Assembly: GCF_018320785.1 (NCBI RefSeq)
Contig: NC_054867.1
Span: forward strand, 26,353,855 to 26,417,854
Length of the DNA: 64,000 bases
Direction of reading: 5' to 3'
From: Cheilinus undulatus
Lineage: Eukaryota; Chordata; Actinopteri; Labriformes; Labridae
A program made the position numbers and the translations under genes. Position 1 is the first letter of the stretch. Each line of letters opens with the position of its first letter. Positions 51,920-62,731 of this stretch are shown here, one piece after another. The notes beneath the pieces were generated by a model. It worked only from the letters and a program-made list of their open reading frames with translations. It had not been told where the DNA came from and searched no databases.

Positions 51920-54900
51920 GTGGGCGCAGAAATCACGGCGTCATTTGTTTTTGTTTAGAGCTTAAGCTAGCACTGTGCCTTTTGCTGTCGTATAAAGCAG
52001 TGTTGGATTAGTTTTACAATCAACTTTATATAGGGTTTCGGTGTGGAGGTAAGCTATTTTGTTAACAGCTTTCGACGAGTCAACAGACAGAGGTACTCGT
52101 TTTTTCTCAGGCCGTCGATGGCTGCTGTTTACTTCCCCATTATTATTAGCTTGTTAGCTTCCTGTGCGTGATGCTATTCACTACCTGTGATGTTTTGTCT
52201 CCTTAATTAGTCCGAGAGCTCAGCCAGGCGTCTGACACGGAGTGACAGCCGAGCAGGCACCCTGAAGAGGAGGACTGACAGCCAGGTAGGAGGACACGAC
52301 ACGAGAACGAGCCCAGAGCAAACACCTGTACATGATAATCAGCTGTGGCTAATCAAACACGCATATACTACATCGAATCCAAGTATTAAGCCGTGTGCTA
52401 AGTCTTTAGTTTTATGTGCTGTAATTGATGCTACTTTTGGCCATATGTTTTCCCACTGTCTGCAGTAAATTGACAGCTAATTAACAATGTAAATAAGAAA
52501 GATGTACGTGCACTGTTAAAACGAGTGATTCCCAATGTTCTGGCTTTTCATTCCTCACTAAAAATAAATGTCTGTTTCCAGAACCTGATAATACAGTGGT
52601 TAGGATTCAATGTTTTGTGACCTATAAAACAAGCCCAGCCTTGTTTGAATGAAAAAACATAAATGTGCTTTATACATTGAAATGCTCCATTGGTTTAAAC
52701 CTTTCTATCGTCAAAATGATTAAATGAACAACTTATACATAGCCCTTGCACTTTGTGCCTCACTTTGCACCCAGATTATGTGGTATTTACAAAAGAGGAG
52801 CTGAACACACCCTAAATGCACTTTAGACCACACAGTATAGATTGTTTAAGATGGACCCAGTTTCACGTATCTCTCTGCCATGTAATGTTTTTTTTTTATT
52901 TCATCGAATAAATAAAACATGGAGACAATTTCATGATTGAGTAAAATCCTATTGAGCTTCACCAAACTCTGCAACCTTGCAAGGAATGTAACATGTGTTG
53001 CTCTTACAAATATTTTTTTGTACTTGACCCCATCTTGTGTTTTGGGAGCTGTTATCTGACAAGTTGTCTGTCTCCACCATGTTTACATGAAGTCACGTCT
53101 TCTGATAACTGTGATTATGGTGCACCAAAATCTGTTCTCATCACATTCAGTGACTCTGGTAAATGAACTACTTTCAGGTGAAGTAAGATACAAAGGGTCT
53201 GCTGGCTGTGTTGGTGCTCAGAGTTAAGTTTCTATCAACACATGTCTCAAAAGTTCTCAGCAGGGTAGAGTTAATGTGATTAAATGAGTAAGTATGATTT
53301 GAAAAAAATGTGTATATATATAAATATAGCTTAAAGTAACAGTGAGAGAGTCATACTAATACTACACCTTATTTTCCTTTCAAAACTTGAGTACAACCTG
53401 TTCTACTGTAATGTAATGTACCTGTCATGGCTCTTGAATAATCCAGTTTTACAACTCTGCAGCATGTGGCTCCTTGTAAAGCTCCCTATGATTTAATTTT
53501 TGGACTACCTCTGGCATTTTTTGCAAATTAATTTGTTTCTTAATATGTCATAGTTACTTTTAGTAACTGAAAATAATGGCTCCAAAGGACCCTTAACCCT
53601 CTAATATATTGTTGTCCTTGTTTATCTGATGTAAACTTTCTCTTTTTCAAACAGACAGACCAGGACCTCCTCATGGGCCTCCCTGAAATGGTGAGTGTTT
53701 CCTCCTGTTCAGACAAAGACAATTTCTGTCCTGTACATGATTCTGTATGTATAAACGGATAACTGCAGTGATACTCATTCCTTTGCATATGGAGGGGATT
53801 GTCATGCTTCCAGATGAGTCCTCCCACTGATACCTCTGAGAGCCAAACATTTCCCCTCCCACTGACTGGCCTGTGCTGGTACCTCTAAAGTTGCCTACGC
53901 TGATTTCCAACTGTGCTTGTGTTGTAGCTGGAGCTGCAGGCCAGCTATGACGAGGTGGTGCAGGAGCTGCGTGGGCTGGAGGTAGAGCGAGAGGCTCTTT
54001 TGTTCCAGGTGGACGTCCTGCAGGACACACTTGAGGGTGTTGAGGAGCTGCTAGCTGAGGCACAGAGGGAAGCTGGAGAAGCGAACATGGTACGATCAGA
54101 GCTCAACAAAACAAATGGCTGATTCTCAGTGTTTAGTGAGTATTATATTGTGCCCAAATGATACTTCGGTCTCACTATGAGTGTTGTAGAGGCGTAGTGG
54201 ACGTAAGAAGTGATCTTCCTTTTTTGCCGGCTTCAGACATAGTAACAGAAGTGTTAAAGAGGAGAGAATGGGATCAGCAGAGCCAGTGGGAGAGCACAGA
54301 GCTCTGTATGTGTGCATGTCTTACTGTGTGTATGTGGAGCTCCTGTTGTGTTGTGCTCTCTCAAACTCCTTTGGTGCTGTAACGCAGAATGAGCTATCAG
54401 ACACTGACAAATATGCCGTCATGACTTCAATACGAATATCTTAATGCGTTAGGATTGCAGAGCGTTGTTACAGTACTGTTATGAAAAGGCTTCCTTAGAA
54501 CAACACTTCAGCTTCATGATGATGTCCATTAGTGGCCATAATCTCTCATGAGGAGTTTGTTTTCAGTTTCTTGCTGTAACAAAGAATGACACAAAGAAGC
54601 TGCTGGTCCTGTCATAATGCCATCTCTCTCTGCATCTGTAGGAGTTGGAGCGAGAGCGGGAGGCCAAGAGAAAACTGGAGAGCATGGTGTGCTCTCTAAT
54701 GCAAGAGGTGGAGAGATTAAAGGAGGTAATGTGACATTTTGAAAGAGAGCATTACGTAACGTTAGAGAGGCACAGGGTTTTTTGAATGTATAAAGAGGTA
54801 CAGTCTTACTGAAACTGTTACATAACAGTTAAGAATGTAGAAAATAGAGATGATGCATGTTTAGTTGAGTTTTTCTGAGCTAGTTCCCATCATTATCTGC

Positions 54901-57900
54901 TGAACTATGCTAATAAGTAACTAAATCACTGGAAGGTATTTCATGCACTTTTGTGTTACATACAGTCTGTCAGTATGTGCACAAAGACAGGAAGAGTTAA
55001 AGCAAATCAGTACATATTGAGTTCTGTACAAAAAAAATCAAAATATACCATTTTCCATCCATTATTTCATATTGATATGTGTTTGACAGTAGTGGAAGCT
55101 GAATGTAGACTTCGGTGAGTCCCAAGGTGAAAATGCACTAAACTTAGCAATGCAGGTGAGAAGAGAGGATTTTCTCTAAAGACATTGGAAATACAGTTAT
55201 AGACATCTAAATCAGCTGTATGATTAAGGCTTATCAGCCTCTAGGATAAGGGTCTGTGTCCACTAACGATATCAGTAATGTTACGTTGTGGTGAAATACC
55301 ACAGAAAAACATTTGATCTCTAAATACACTGCCTGGCCAAAAAAAAAGTCACCACCTGGATTTAACTAAGCAAATAGGTACGAGCCTCCTATTGGATAAT
55401 TACTGCATGGGCGATTATCTTTCAGCTGGCAACAAGTTATTTAACCACAGATGATGCAATGAGTAACTTCTCATTTCTTAAACAACCATGTCGAAAGACA
55501 CATCCTGTGTCGTGGAAAAGATGTTAGTCTGTTTAAGAAGGGTCAAATCATTGGCATGCATCAAGCAGAGAAACATTTAAGGAGATTGCAGAAACTACTA
55601 AAATTGGGTTAAGAACTGTCCAATGCATTATTAAAAACTGGAAGGATAGTGGGGAACCATCGTCTTCCAGGAAGCAATGTGGTCGGAAAGCAATCCTGAA
55701 TGATTGTGATCGGTGATCACTTAAACATTTGGCCAAATCAAATCGAAGAAAAACAACAGTAGAACTCAGGGGTATGTTTAATAGTGAAAATAAGAGCATT
55801 TCCACACGCACAATGCGAGGGAACTCAAGGGATTGGGACTGAACAGCTGTGTAGAAACCACTAATCAGTAAGGCTAACCAGAAAAAAAGGCTTCAGCTTG
55901 CTAGGGAGCATAAAGATTGGACTCTGGAGGAATGGAAGAAGGTCATGTAGTCTGATGAGTCCAGATTTACCCTGTTCCAGAGTGATGGGTGCATCAGGGT
56001 AAGAAGAGAGGCAGGTGAAGTGATGCACCCATCATGCCTAGTGCCTGTTGTACAAGCCTGTGGGGGCAGTGCTATGATCTGGGGTTGCTGCAGTTGGTCA
56101 GGTCTAGGTTCAGCAACATTATGTGCCCAAAGAATGAGGTCAGCTGACTACCTGAATATACTGAATGACCAGGATATTCCATCAATGGATTTTTTCTTCC
56201 CTAATGGCACGGGCATATTCCAAGATGACAATGCCAGGATTCATCGGGCTCAAATTGTGAAAGAGTGGTTCAGGGAGCATGAGACATCATTTTCACACAT
56301 GGATTGGCCACCACAGAGTCCAGACCTTAATCCCATTGAGAATCTTTGGGATGTGCTGGAGAAGGCTTTGCGCAGTGGTCAGACTCTCCCATCATTAATA
56401 CAAGATCTTGGTGAAAAATTAATGCAACACTGGATGGAAATAAATCTTGTGACATTGCAGAAGCTTATCGAAACAATGCCACAGCAAGTGCTGTAATCAA
56501 AGCTAAAGGCGGTCCAACGAAATATTAGAGTGTGTGACCTTTTTTTGGTGGCGACTTTATTTTTGGCCAGGAAGTGTACATTTTATATCAAACAAATGTG
56601 ATTTACATATCAGAGAGTGTTGTTAGCCAAACAATGAGACTTTAATAGAGACTGTGTGTGCAAGTGCAATGTTTAGGGGAATATAAGTTTTTCAGTTGCA
56701 GTTGGTTGTTATTACCTCTGCCAAGGAGGTTATGTAATCAGGTGGGTTTGTTCGTTTGTTAGTTTGTTAGTGACATAACTCAAAAAGTTGTGGACAGATT
56801 TTGATGAAATGTTCAGAAAATGTCTCAAATGGCATAAGGAAGAACTGATTAGATTTTGGGACTGATCCAGATCACCGTCTGGATCCAGGAATTTTTTAAA
56901 GGATTCTGTACTCTTGGGAGATATGGCTAAAAGGGGAGGTCTGCGCTGTTACCACTTTACACCAGGAGATGGCGGACATGAGTAACTTCAATCCCACTAG
57001 CAGTTTTTGGGTGTGTTTCTATTCTAAGTTTTGGAGTTTATAGAGTTTGAAAGATGCACGCCTGGTCGAGGAGACGAGTCGGAGCGTGACAGAGAGACAG
57101 AGCAAATTGTAGCGAGAATACTCACAATGCTGGGAGGAATAGAGGAATATTCACCCTCTGCCATGACTTTCAGTCATCCGGTGAGACCATGGGTGCATCT
57201 GTTGGCACCCATAGCGAAGCTAATGCTTTGCCTCACCTTGTTTCCACCCCACCAGGGAGGGAGTAACTGGCAATTGCCGTGGTGGGGGGGCACATGAGGA
57301 CAGATCCAGGAATTTTTTGAAGGGTTTTTCACTATTGGGAGATATGGCTAATGGCAGAGGTCTGCGCTCTCCAAGTGCTTTTCTAGTTTGAGCTTATTAT
57401 AACTAAAATTCTTGTTGCTACATGTTCCTATTGCGTGGGTTAAAAGTACTTGGAAGCTCCTGACTCAGAAGGTGTGTTCATAACAGGCTGTGTTCACAAG
57501 ACTTATGTTAACATGCTGGGTTAGTTCTGAATTTCACTCTAGGATATTTGATGGCAGTAGACCACAGTGAAGAGTTTTGTAGTTTGTCTGAAAAAGGACC
57601 TGTGACTTTGGGAAAGAGAACTTGTGAGATAATCTATTTAGTCTCTGTTTTATTTAATTGACTTGTTTGTGTTTGTTTACCTACCATGCATAAGTGAAGA
57701 AATGCACAGAGACCAAATACTTACATATATATCGTATTCACATACAGTCCATGTGCATGAAATGTGCTTAAGTCTGTGTGTTTGTAGAATCTTTGAGCTC
57801 AAGGCCAAATGTAAACAATGCATTAACATCCTTTTTACTTCCTTAAATGGAATTCTCACTGTCCAAGCCCCTGAGCCTGGTGGAACTAAAGAGCATTCAG

Positions 57901-60020
57901 AAAGTATTCAGACCCCCTTCCTTTTTTTAAATTTTGATATGTTGCAATCTGACTGTACATAAAACAATTCATTTTTATTCTCATTAATCTTCACTCAGTA
58001 GCCCATCATAACAAAGTGAAAACAGATATTAGAAATGTTTTGCAAATTTATGAAAAATAGAAAAAAAAAACTAAAATGTCGCATTGATGAAAGTATTAAG
58101 ATCATACGCAAAAAGAAAAAAAAAGTCTAGTTCAGGTTCCTCCAACTTCTTGTGTCTTTGCAAAGATGTTTCTACACCTTGATTGGAGTCCACCTGCGGT
58201 AAATCAAATTGATTATCTTCTTCTCAAAATACATAAAAGCCCACCTGGCTTTTTATTAGACTTTTTTGTAAACTCCAAGTGGACTTTCATGCATTTTGCA
58301 CTGAGGAGAGTCTTCCATCTAGCCACTCTGCCATAAGCCTAGATCAGTAGAGGGCTGCAGTGATGGTTCCCCTTCTGGAACTTTGTCCCATCTCCACACA
58401 GGATTTTTGGAGCTCAGCCAGAGTGACTATCAGGTGCTTTGTTGTCTCTCTTATTAAGGACCTTCTCCCTTGATTGCTCAGTTTGGCCAGACAGCCAGCT
58501 CTTGGAGGAGTCCTGGTCATGCCAAACTTCTTCCAATTGAGAATTATGGAGGCCGCTCTGCTTTTAGGAACTGTCAGTGCAAACAGAATTTTTTTGTTAC
58601 CTGATGGCTTGGTTTTTGTTCTGATATGCATTCTCAGCTGTGAGGACTTGTACAGATTGGTGTCTGCCTTTCCAAATCATGTCCAATCAGTTTAATTTAC
58701 CACAGGTGGACTCAGGTAAAGGTGTAGAAACATCTCAGCAAAGATCCAGAAAAATCAGAGGCAACTGAGCTAAATTTAATGTATTTTTGCATAGGGTCTG
58801 AATACTGATGTAAATATAATTTTACTTTTTTAATTTTATTTTTTGGCTGTATCATCAGGCTTCAACATAAGAAAACAAGAAAAAAATGAAAGGGGTCTGA
58901 ATACTTTCTGAATGCAATATATAAAATTAATACTGAGTGTTAAATGTTGTAAAAGCTATGCGATAAAGATCCAAAGGACTGAAAAATATTTAAGAGAGGG
59001 TACAAATAATGAAAACTATGAAACGTGTTTAAAGTTATTTATTTGGTCAATGTACTAAAACTGTATCTGCTACTCTTTTAGGTTTTACAAAGCCAGGGTT
59101 TAGCTCAGGTATCCAGTAAAAACAAAAGTTCAAACTGCTGAGATGAAAATGGGCCTTTAGAAAAAAAAAAAAAAAAAACGTTCAGACCATCAAAGATAGT
59201 CTGTCCTTGTTCTGTTAGTATAAATTCTATCAGGCTGAGGAAAGGAAAGCCTAAAATTCTTTATTTCTTAAACTTAAAATATCAAAAGTTTCAGCATTTT
59301 CAGAAATTGAAACAATCTTTGAAAGATTTTTTTTCAGGGGAACTAAAACCAAGCAAGTTCCATTAAATCACTAAAGTGTAATTTAAAAGATTAAGTTCCA
59401 CAGAGTAATGTGTCTTTATTTTTAAAGAAAGATTTTTGATTAAAAATATGAAATACAGCTGCTTTATTTGATCTAATAGTGAACGGTAATATCCTCTAAA
59501 CTACAAAATCGTTTTTTTGCAGGAAGGAAAAAACGAATTGCCTGCTCCACCGAACACACACGGAAGTGACGATGAGCCGACAAGACGAGGACGCCAAATG
59601 GAATATGAGGACAAAGGCGTGACGGAGGCCTCCTCTCTGAAAGAATCCTGCAGCGGTGACAGCAAAAGTGGAGTGACAGAGGAAGAAGGAAGCACCCCGA
59701 CAAAGCTGAAGAAGATGATCAGTAAGCCCCTTGCTCACATGCCCTCTTTGGCTCTAGACCAGCTGATCTCTGAAGATGGAGTCCTGAGGAGGCCTTACGA
59801 AAACGGGGTGGAAGACAGACGAGATCCTTCTCCGGACAGAAACGACTCTGACAGCACAAGTGCCTATGAGGACGCTTCGGCCGAGACTCCGGAGCAGGAC
59901 CGGATGTTTCCAGGTGACAATTTGGAGCTTCCTCATGATTCCGAGAATACCGAGAAGGATTTGACAGTCGACTGCCAGCCTGACGACCCCAAAAACTCTG
60001 AACACTGCTCGGTGTCTTAA
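51827..60020 (+). CDS. LRRFIP-like coiled-coil protein (short form), complete, 6 exons
   Basis: The joined exons 51827-51919, 52211-52285, 53655-53690, 53928-54089, 54642-54725 and 59523-60020 give 315 residues. Residues 1-68 are basic and Ser/Thr-rich ([16 protein letters not shown]). Residues 69-150 form a heptad-rich coiled coil in which [19 protein letters not shown] and ELERERE correspond to the YQVDTLKDMLLELEEQLAE and EFEREK segments that I recall from LRRFIP1/2. Residues 151-315 are acidic, Ser-rich and probably disordered. Known for the family: LRRFIP proteins bind flightless-I and act in Wnt and innate nucleic-acid signalling. That this protein does so is inference. The family's usual N-terminal segment (AEARLAAKRAAR type) was not found upstream. 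Every intron is phase 0 with GT/AG ends. Further exons in the 4.8-kb last intron cannot be excluded. The gene is certain in outline; the name is moderately sure. Confidence 0.8.
52211..52285 (+). CDS. LRRFIP-like gene exon 2
   Basis: 25 codons, [12 protein letters not shown]... to ...RRTDSQ, between TTAATTAG and GTAGGA. Ser/Arg-rich with several possible basophilic kinase sites. Phase 0 on both sides, so it could be skipped without breaking the frame. Confidence 0.8.
53655..53690 (+). CDS. LRRFIP-like gene exon 3 (micro-exon)
   Basis: Twelve codons, [12 protein letters not shown], between TTTTTCAAACAG and GTGAGT. It is too short to find on length alone. It is supported by good splice sites, phase 0 on both ends and a sensible join into the coiled coil. 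Confidence 0.7.
53928..54089 (+). CDS. LRRFIP-like gene exon 4 (coiled coil)
   Basis: 54 codons from [10 protein letters not shown] to EAGEANM, a clear heptad pattern. This is the part closest to LRRFIP1/2. The acceptor is TTGTGTTGTAG and the donor is ATG/GTACGA. Confidence 0.88.
54642..54725 (+). CDS. LRRFIP-like gene exon 5 (coiled coil)
   Basis: 28 codons, [20 protein letters not shown] then QEVERLKE, continuing the coiled coil. The acceptor is TGCATCTGTAG and the donor is GAG/GTAATG. Confidence 0.88.
55327..56576 (+). mobile_element. Tc1/mariner-type transposon (1250 bp), nearly full length
   Basis: The left end CACTGCCTGGCCAAAAAAAA and the right end TTTTGGCCAGGAAGTG are inverted, and TA flanks both. 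The transposase runs on the plus strand from the ATG near 55489 to the TAA at 56494-56496. Similarity to the LRRFIP-like host gene is absent; it simply sits in its last intron. Confidence 0.88.
55489..56496 (+). pseudogene. mariner/Tc1-type transposase, recently inactivated
   Basis: The N-terminal half needs frame shifts near 55520 and 55575. An in-frame TAG replaces the expected Trp just before SDESRF (about 55948). The last 158 codons (56020-56496) are open and hold [18 protein letters not shown] with the second catalytic Asp, and [16 protein letters not shown] with the final Glu. There are 36 residues between that Asp and Glu, rather than the 34 of typical Tc1. Confidence 0.82.
56713..57390. 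repeat. dispersed repeat with internal duplication
   Basis: It starts near TACCTCTGCCAAGGAGGTTA and ends near CTCCAAGTGCTTTTCTAG, a combination seen in a widespread animal repeat (from memory). The segments at 56881-56947 and 57304-57370 are near-copies (ATCCAGGAATTTTTT then GGGAGATATGGCTAA and GAGGTCTGCGCT), with about 360 unrelated bases between. Confidence 0.45.
57893..58915 (-). mobile_element. Tc1-like transposon, internally deleted
   Basis: The ends GCATTCAGAAAGTATTCAGA and GGTCTGAATACTTTCTGAAT(GC) are inverted repeats. The minus strand at 58344-58631 encodes the N-terminal paired-like part of a Tc1 transposase ([20 protein letters not shown], then [15 protein letters not shown], then VTLAELQ). 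No DDE catalytic domain is present. Confidence 0.82.
59523..60020 (+). CDS. LRRFIP-like gene exon 6 (acidic C-terminus and stop)
   Basis: 165 codons plus TAA. The acceptor is GTTTTTTTGCAG. The content is hydrophilic, with a short more ordered patch [20 protein letters not shown] followed by Asp/Glu/Ser-rich sequence ending CSVS. Codon use and GC content stand out from the surrounding AT-rich DNA, supporting coding function. Confidence 0.88.
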   Translation, partial: EGKNELPAPPNTHGSDDEPTRRGRQMEYEDKGVTEASSLKESCSGDSKSGVTEEEGSTPTKLKKMISKPLAHMPSLALDQLISEDGVLRRPYENGVEDRRDPSPDRNDSDSTSAYEDASAETPEQDRMFPGDNLELPHDSENTEKDLTVDCQPDDPKNSEHCSVS

Positions 60021-61845
60021 CTTATCAGTTTGATCAGCTACAAGGAGAAATGTCAGAGGTAAATAATTTCACATCATTTTGTTTTCCTTTAAAGCGCTTT
60101 GATTCACAGTTTACATGGACCAGATTCTTAGAGCGGGCCAAAAGAAACAGTCTTAGCTGTTAACTGTAGCTCTGAGGAGTACTAAAACAACACTTTTCCC
60201 ATTATGACAATCGATTAATCATTTAGTCATCCTTAAATTACAATGCCAAACTTAGCTTTTTCTTGGTTTTATATGTATGTCAAGTCCTGGACTTCAGGCA
60301 TTGTTTAATGACCTTTTATTACTAAATGATTATTAGTAAACACTGTTGGCAGCTTGACTTATGATGAAAAGGAGTACAATTAGATCTAGCTGTCATTTTT
60401 ACAATTTTAATTTTTAAGTTCAAAACTAAGGAACTCAGGATCCAGGCGGTTTACTAGCTGTCAACTCAAGACTACTTAAAATTAATTGCCAATAGTTCCT
60501 CTTTTCTCTTTAGTACCTATCATATTTTCTTTCTTTTTTAAGTATGGATAAATGTAGAAATCACTCATTTTTTTAATTTGATTGTTTACCTTTTTAGTAG
60601 CCCTCTAACAAGGTAACTCTTAACTAGACACAAATCAGGATTTATCTGTGTTCAAAACACGGTAAGTGCAAAAAAGTACAGCTCACATATAGACAACATA
60701 AGATGAAGTTTGGAGTTAAGAGAGGCAGAGGAAACCTGTAAGATAGATTTTGGGTTATGGGAACATGCCATGTATTTGATGCCTGATTTTTATTTTGTAG
60801 CTCTTAAGTAAATGGCCCTTTTTCCTGTTTTTGTTTTGAATTTGGGAAATTAATTTGGCTGCATTTGCACTTTTTGAAGTTCTTGTATCGTGACATAAAT
60901 TTGTCAGATTACATCAGAAACAACATTCCCTTTACAACCAAACATGTCGGCGATGGCTGAGCAGCTTTCCTGCTGCAGGCTGTATCTGCTCTGCCTGCAC
61001 AGTTTTTACTGTATGTTTGCACATTCGCAGAGAAACTTTCTGAAACAAGTCTCTAAATGCTGTACTCACTTTGTATTTAATGGCAATGTTTTATGATTAT
61101 TTTTTACAATGTTACATTTCCTTTTTTAAGCTTGAAAGAAGAATCAGACCCTTTCACCTCATTTGAACAGATTGCATGAGCACCGAAGAATGTAAAACAT
61201 TTCCAATCTGAAGATGAATCAATCTGTCATTTTTTTTTTCGTGTTTTTGCACGCAGATCTTTGTTTGGAGACAGTGTCATTTCCTAAGTTTTAGCAGCTT
61301 TATTATAGATTTGAAATTATAAGGGAACATATCATACTGGCTATATAAATTTGACACCTCTAAGGGAAATCAGTTTTAATCACTGAAAACAAAATGGAAT
61401 ATTGAAGATAGAAGTTGTTCAGTTGCTGCATTTAGTTGCATGTTATTTTGTGGGTTTTAGGCAGAATATGAACGTTTGCATTGACTCATTTATCTTTTTA
61501 TGTAACATTTGTTACACTAGGTGACTGCTACTGAAGTCCTGATACTGTAGTGCTGAGTGCTTTGCAGCCAGGGTTTGAAATTTCAGGTCATTTACACCAA
61601 CGCTACAGGGCGTTCATACGTGAACACCCACAATCATTCATCAAGTCTTTTTTTTCATTCACTGTTCATTTCATTTTTCTGTCACATCAAATGTTACACA
61701 TCACTTTTAAACTTTCCTTATTTCGCATTTTCATTGATTTTTATTTGAATTTTAGCACAGCATTGGATTTTTACTTTGTTTTTATTTTCTTTACATTTCA
61801 CGTTCACACAACAATGCAAAAATAAAGTTCTTACTGTAGTTTGAT
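60021..61845 (+). other. probable 3' UTR of the LRRFIP-like gene
   Basis: AT-rich sequence after the TAA with no convincing reading frame. The first well-placed poly(A) signal AATAAA is at 61821-61826. A further one near 62142 could serve a longer form. Confidence 0.5.
61821..61826 (+). promoter_or_regulatory. candidate poly(A) signal of the LRRFIP-like gene
   Basis: Plus-strand AATAAA about 1.8 kb after the stop codon, followed by T-rich and TG-containing sequence that could be the downstream element. Confidence 0.45.
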
Positions 61846-62307
61846 GCCTTTAAGGGGTCTACTTATTTTTGACATGTCTTAAGCTTTGTATGAAACGTTC
61901 ACGTGTGACTGTAGACGACACAGGTTTATACTTGTAATTTAAATGACATTGCAGACATATCAAAGTAAAGAGTGAATAATGAACTCTCTGTCTTTTGTTT
62001 TCTTTTCTTTTCTTTGGAAAAAAATATTTTAAGGATTTCTTACAAGGGTTCTCAGTAACTTGTGTTTAAGGAAATCCGACTGTAGTTTTCAGGTAAGTAT
62101 GAGTGAAGAGTAAAGTACCGTTTAAAATCAAGTGTACCAGAATAAAACAAATCAAGCATACTGGAAAACACTGACATTATTTGACCAGCAGATGGCGGAG
62201 TACGCCAATTTACTTTTTAGCTTTCTATCATTTTAGCTGTTTGTCAGAGTTCAGTCACATTTTTTTGTGCCAACTTTATCATAAACATGCACTTTAACTC
62301 GGCTCGG

Positions 62308-62313
62308 TTTATT
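62308..62313 (-). promoter_or_regulatory. avil: candidate poly(A) signal of the avil-like gene
   Basis: The minus strand reads AATAAA about 305 bases after the stop. If used, the two convergent genes end about 460 bases apart. Confidence 0.4.
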
Positions 62314-62617
62314 TACAATGATTGTTTGTTTTTCTCTCACAGGCATTTAAATTTATCATTTGTATTATTCCTTTTTTAAAGAATGCCCCAGGCTCACTGC
62401 AGAACAGTCATCAGATTTTTAATCACTGTGTTGTTGATAAAACAAAACAGTTCAAGAAGGGAAGATCAACACAGGAAAAACAAAGTATTTGAGACTTGTG
62501 CAACACTAAACAAATCTCTGAATAAAACCATTTACAGACAGAGCTAAAGTGATAGGCCAGTAATTTGCATTTTAACAAATAATTAGAAGCCTGATTAAAG
62601 TAGAGAAAACATTGTGA

Positions 62618-62731
62618 TTAAAACATCCCTTTCTCTTTCTTCATGTTGAGCTGTTTCCAGCGTGGTAAACTCACAAATTCGTCTTTTGTGATCCCAAACA
62701 CGGAGCAGAAGTCAGAGTCACAAAGATATTT
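62618..62731 (-). CDS. avil: avil-like terminal exon (headpiece core)
   Basis: 37 codons plus TAA at 62618-62620, after the acceptor TTGTTTCAG. It encodes the headpiece core with the Trp and lysine cluster of the actin-binding surface ([15 protein letters not shown]). Confidence 0.92.
   Translation of the reverse strand, partial: KYLCDSDFCSVFGITKDEFVSLPRWKQLNMKKEKGMF

Larger units (their letters stand above)
54726..59522 (+). other. intron 5 of the LRRFIP-like gene (4.8 kb), transposon-rich
   Basis: It holds a mariner-type element (55327-56576), a dispersed repeat (56713-57390) and a shortened Tc1 element (57893-58915), plus an A18 run near 59161. Together these make up over half of the intron. 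Introns 1-4 (51920-52210, 52286-53654, 53691-53927, 54090-54641) show nothing distinctive. Confidence 0.8.

Noticed and set aside
56020-56496. A host or domesticated gene from the 158-codon open frame
   Set aside because: It lies between intact transposon ends, and the upstream half is broken by a stop and frame shifts, so domestication is not supported.
59473-60005. Minus-strand frames opposite the last LRRFIP-like exon
   Set aside because: Shadows of the real plus-strand exon, which has the splice site, stop codon and consistent frame.
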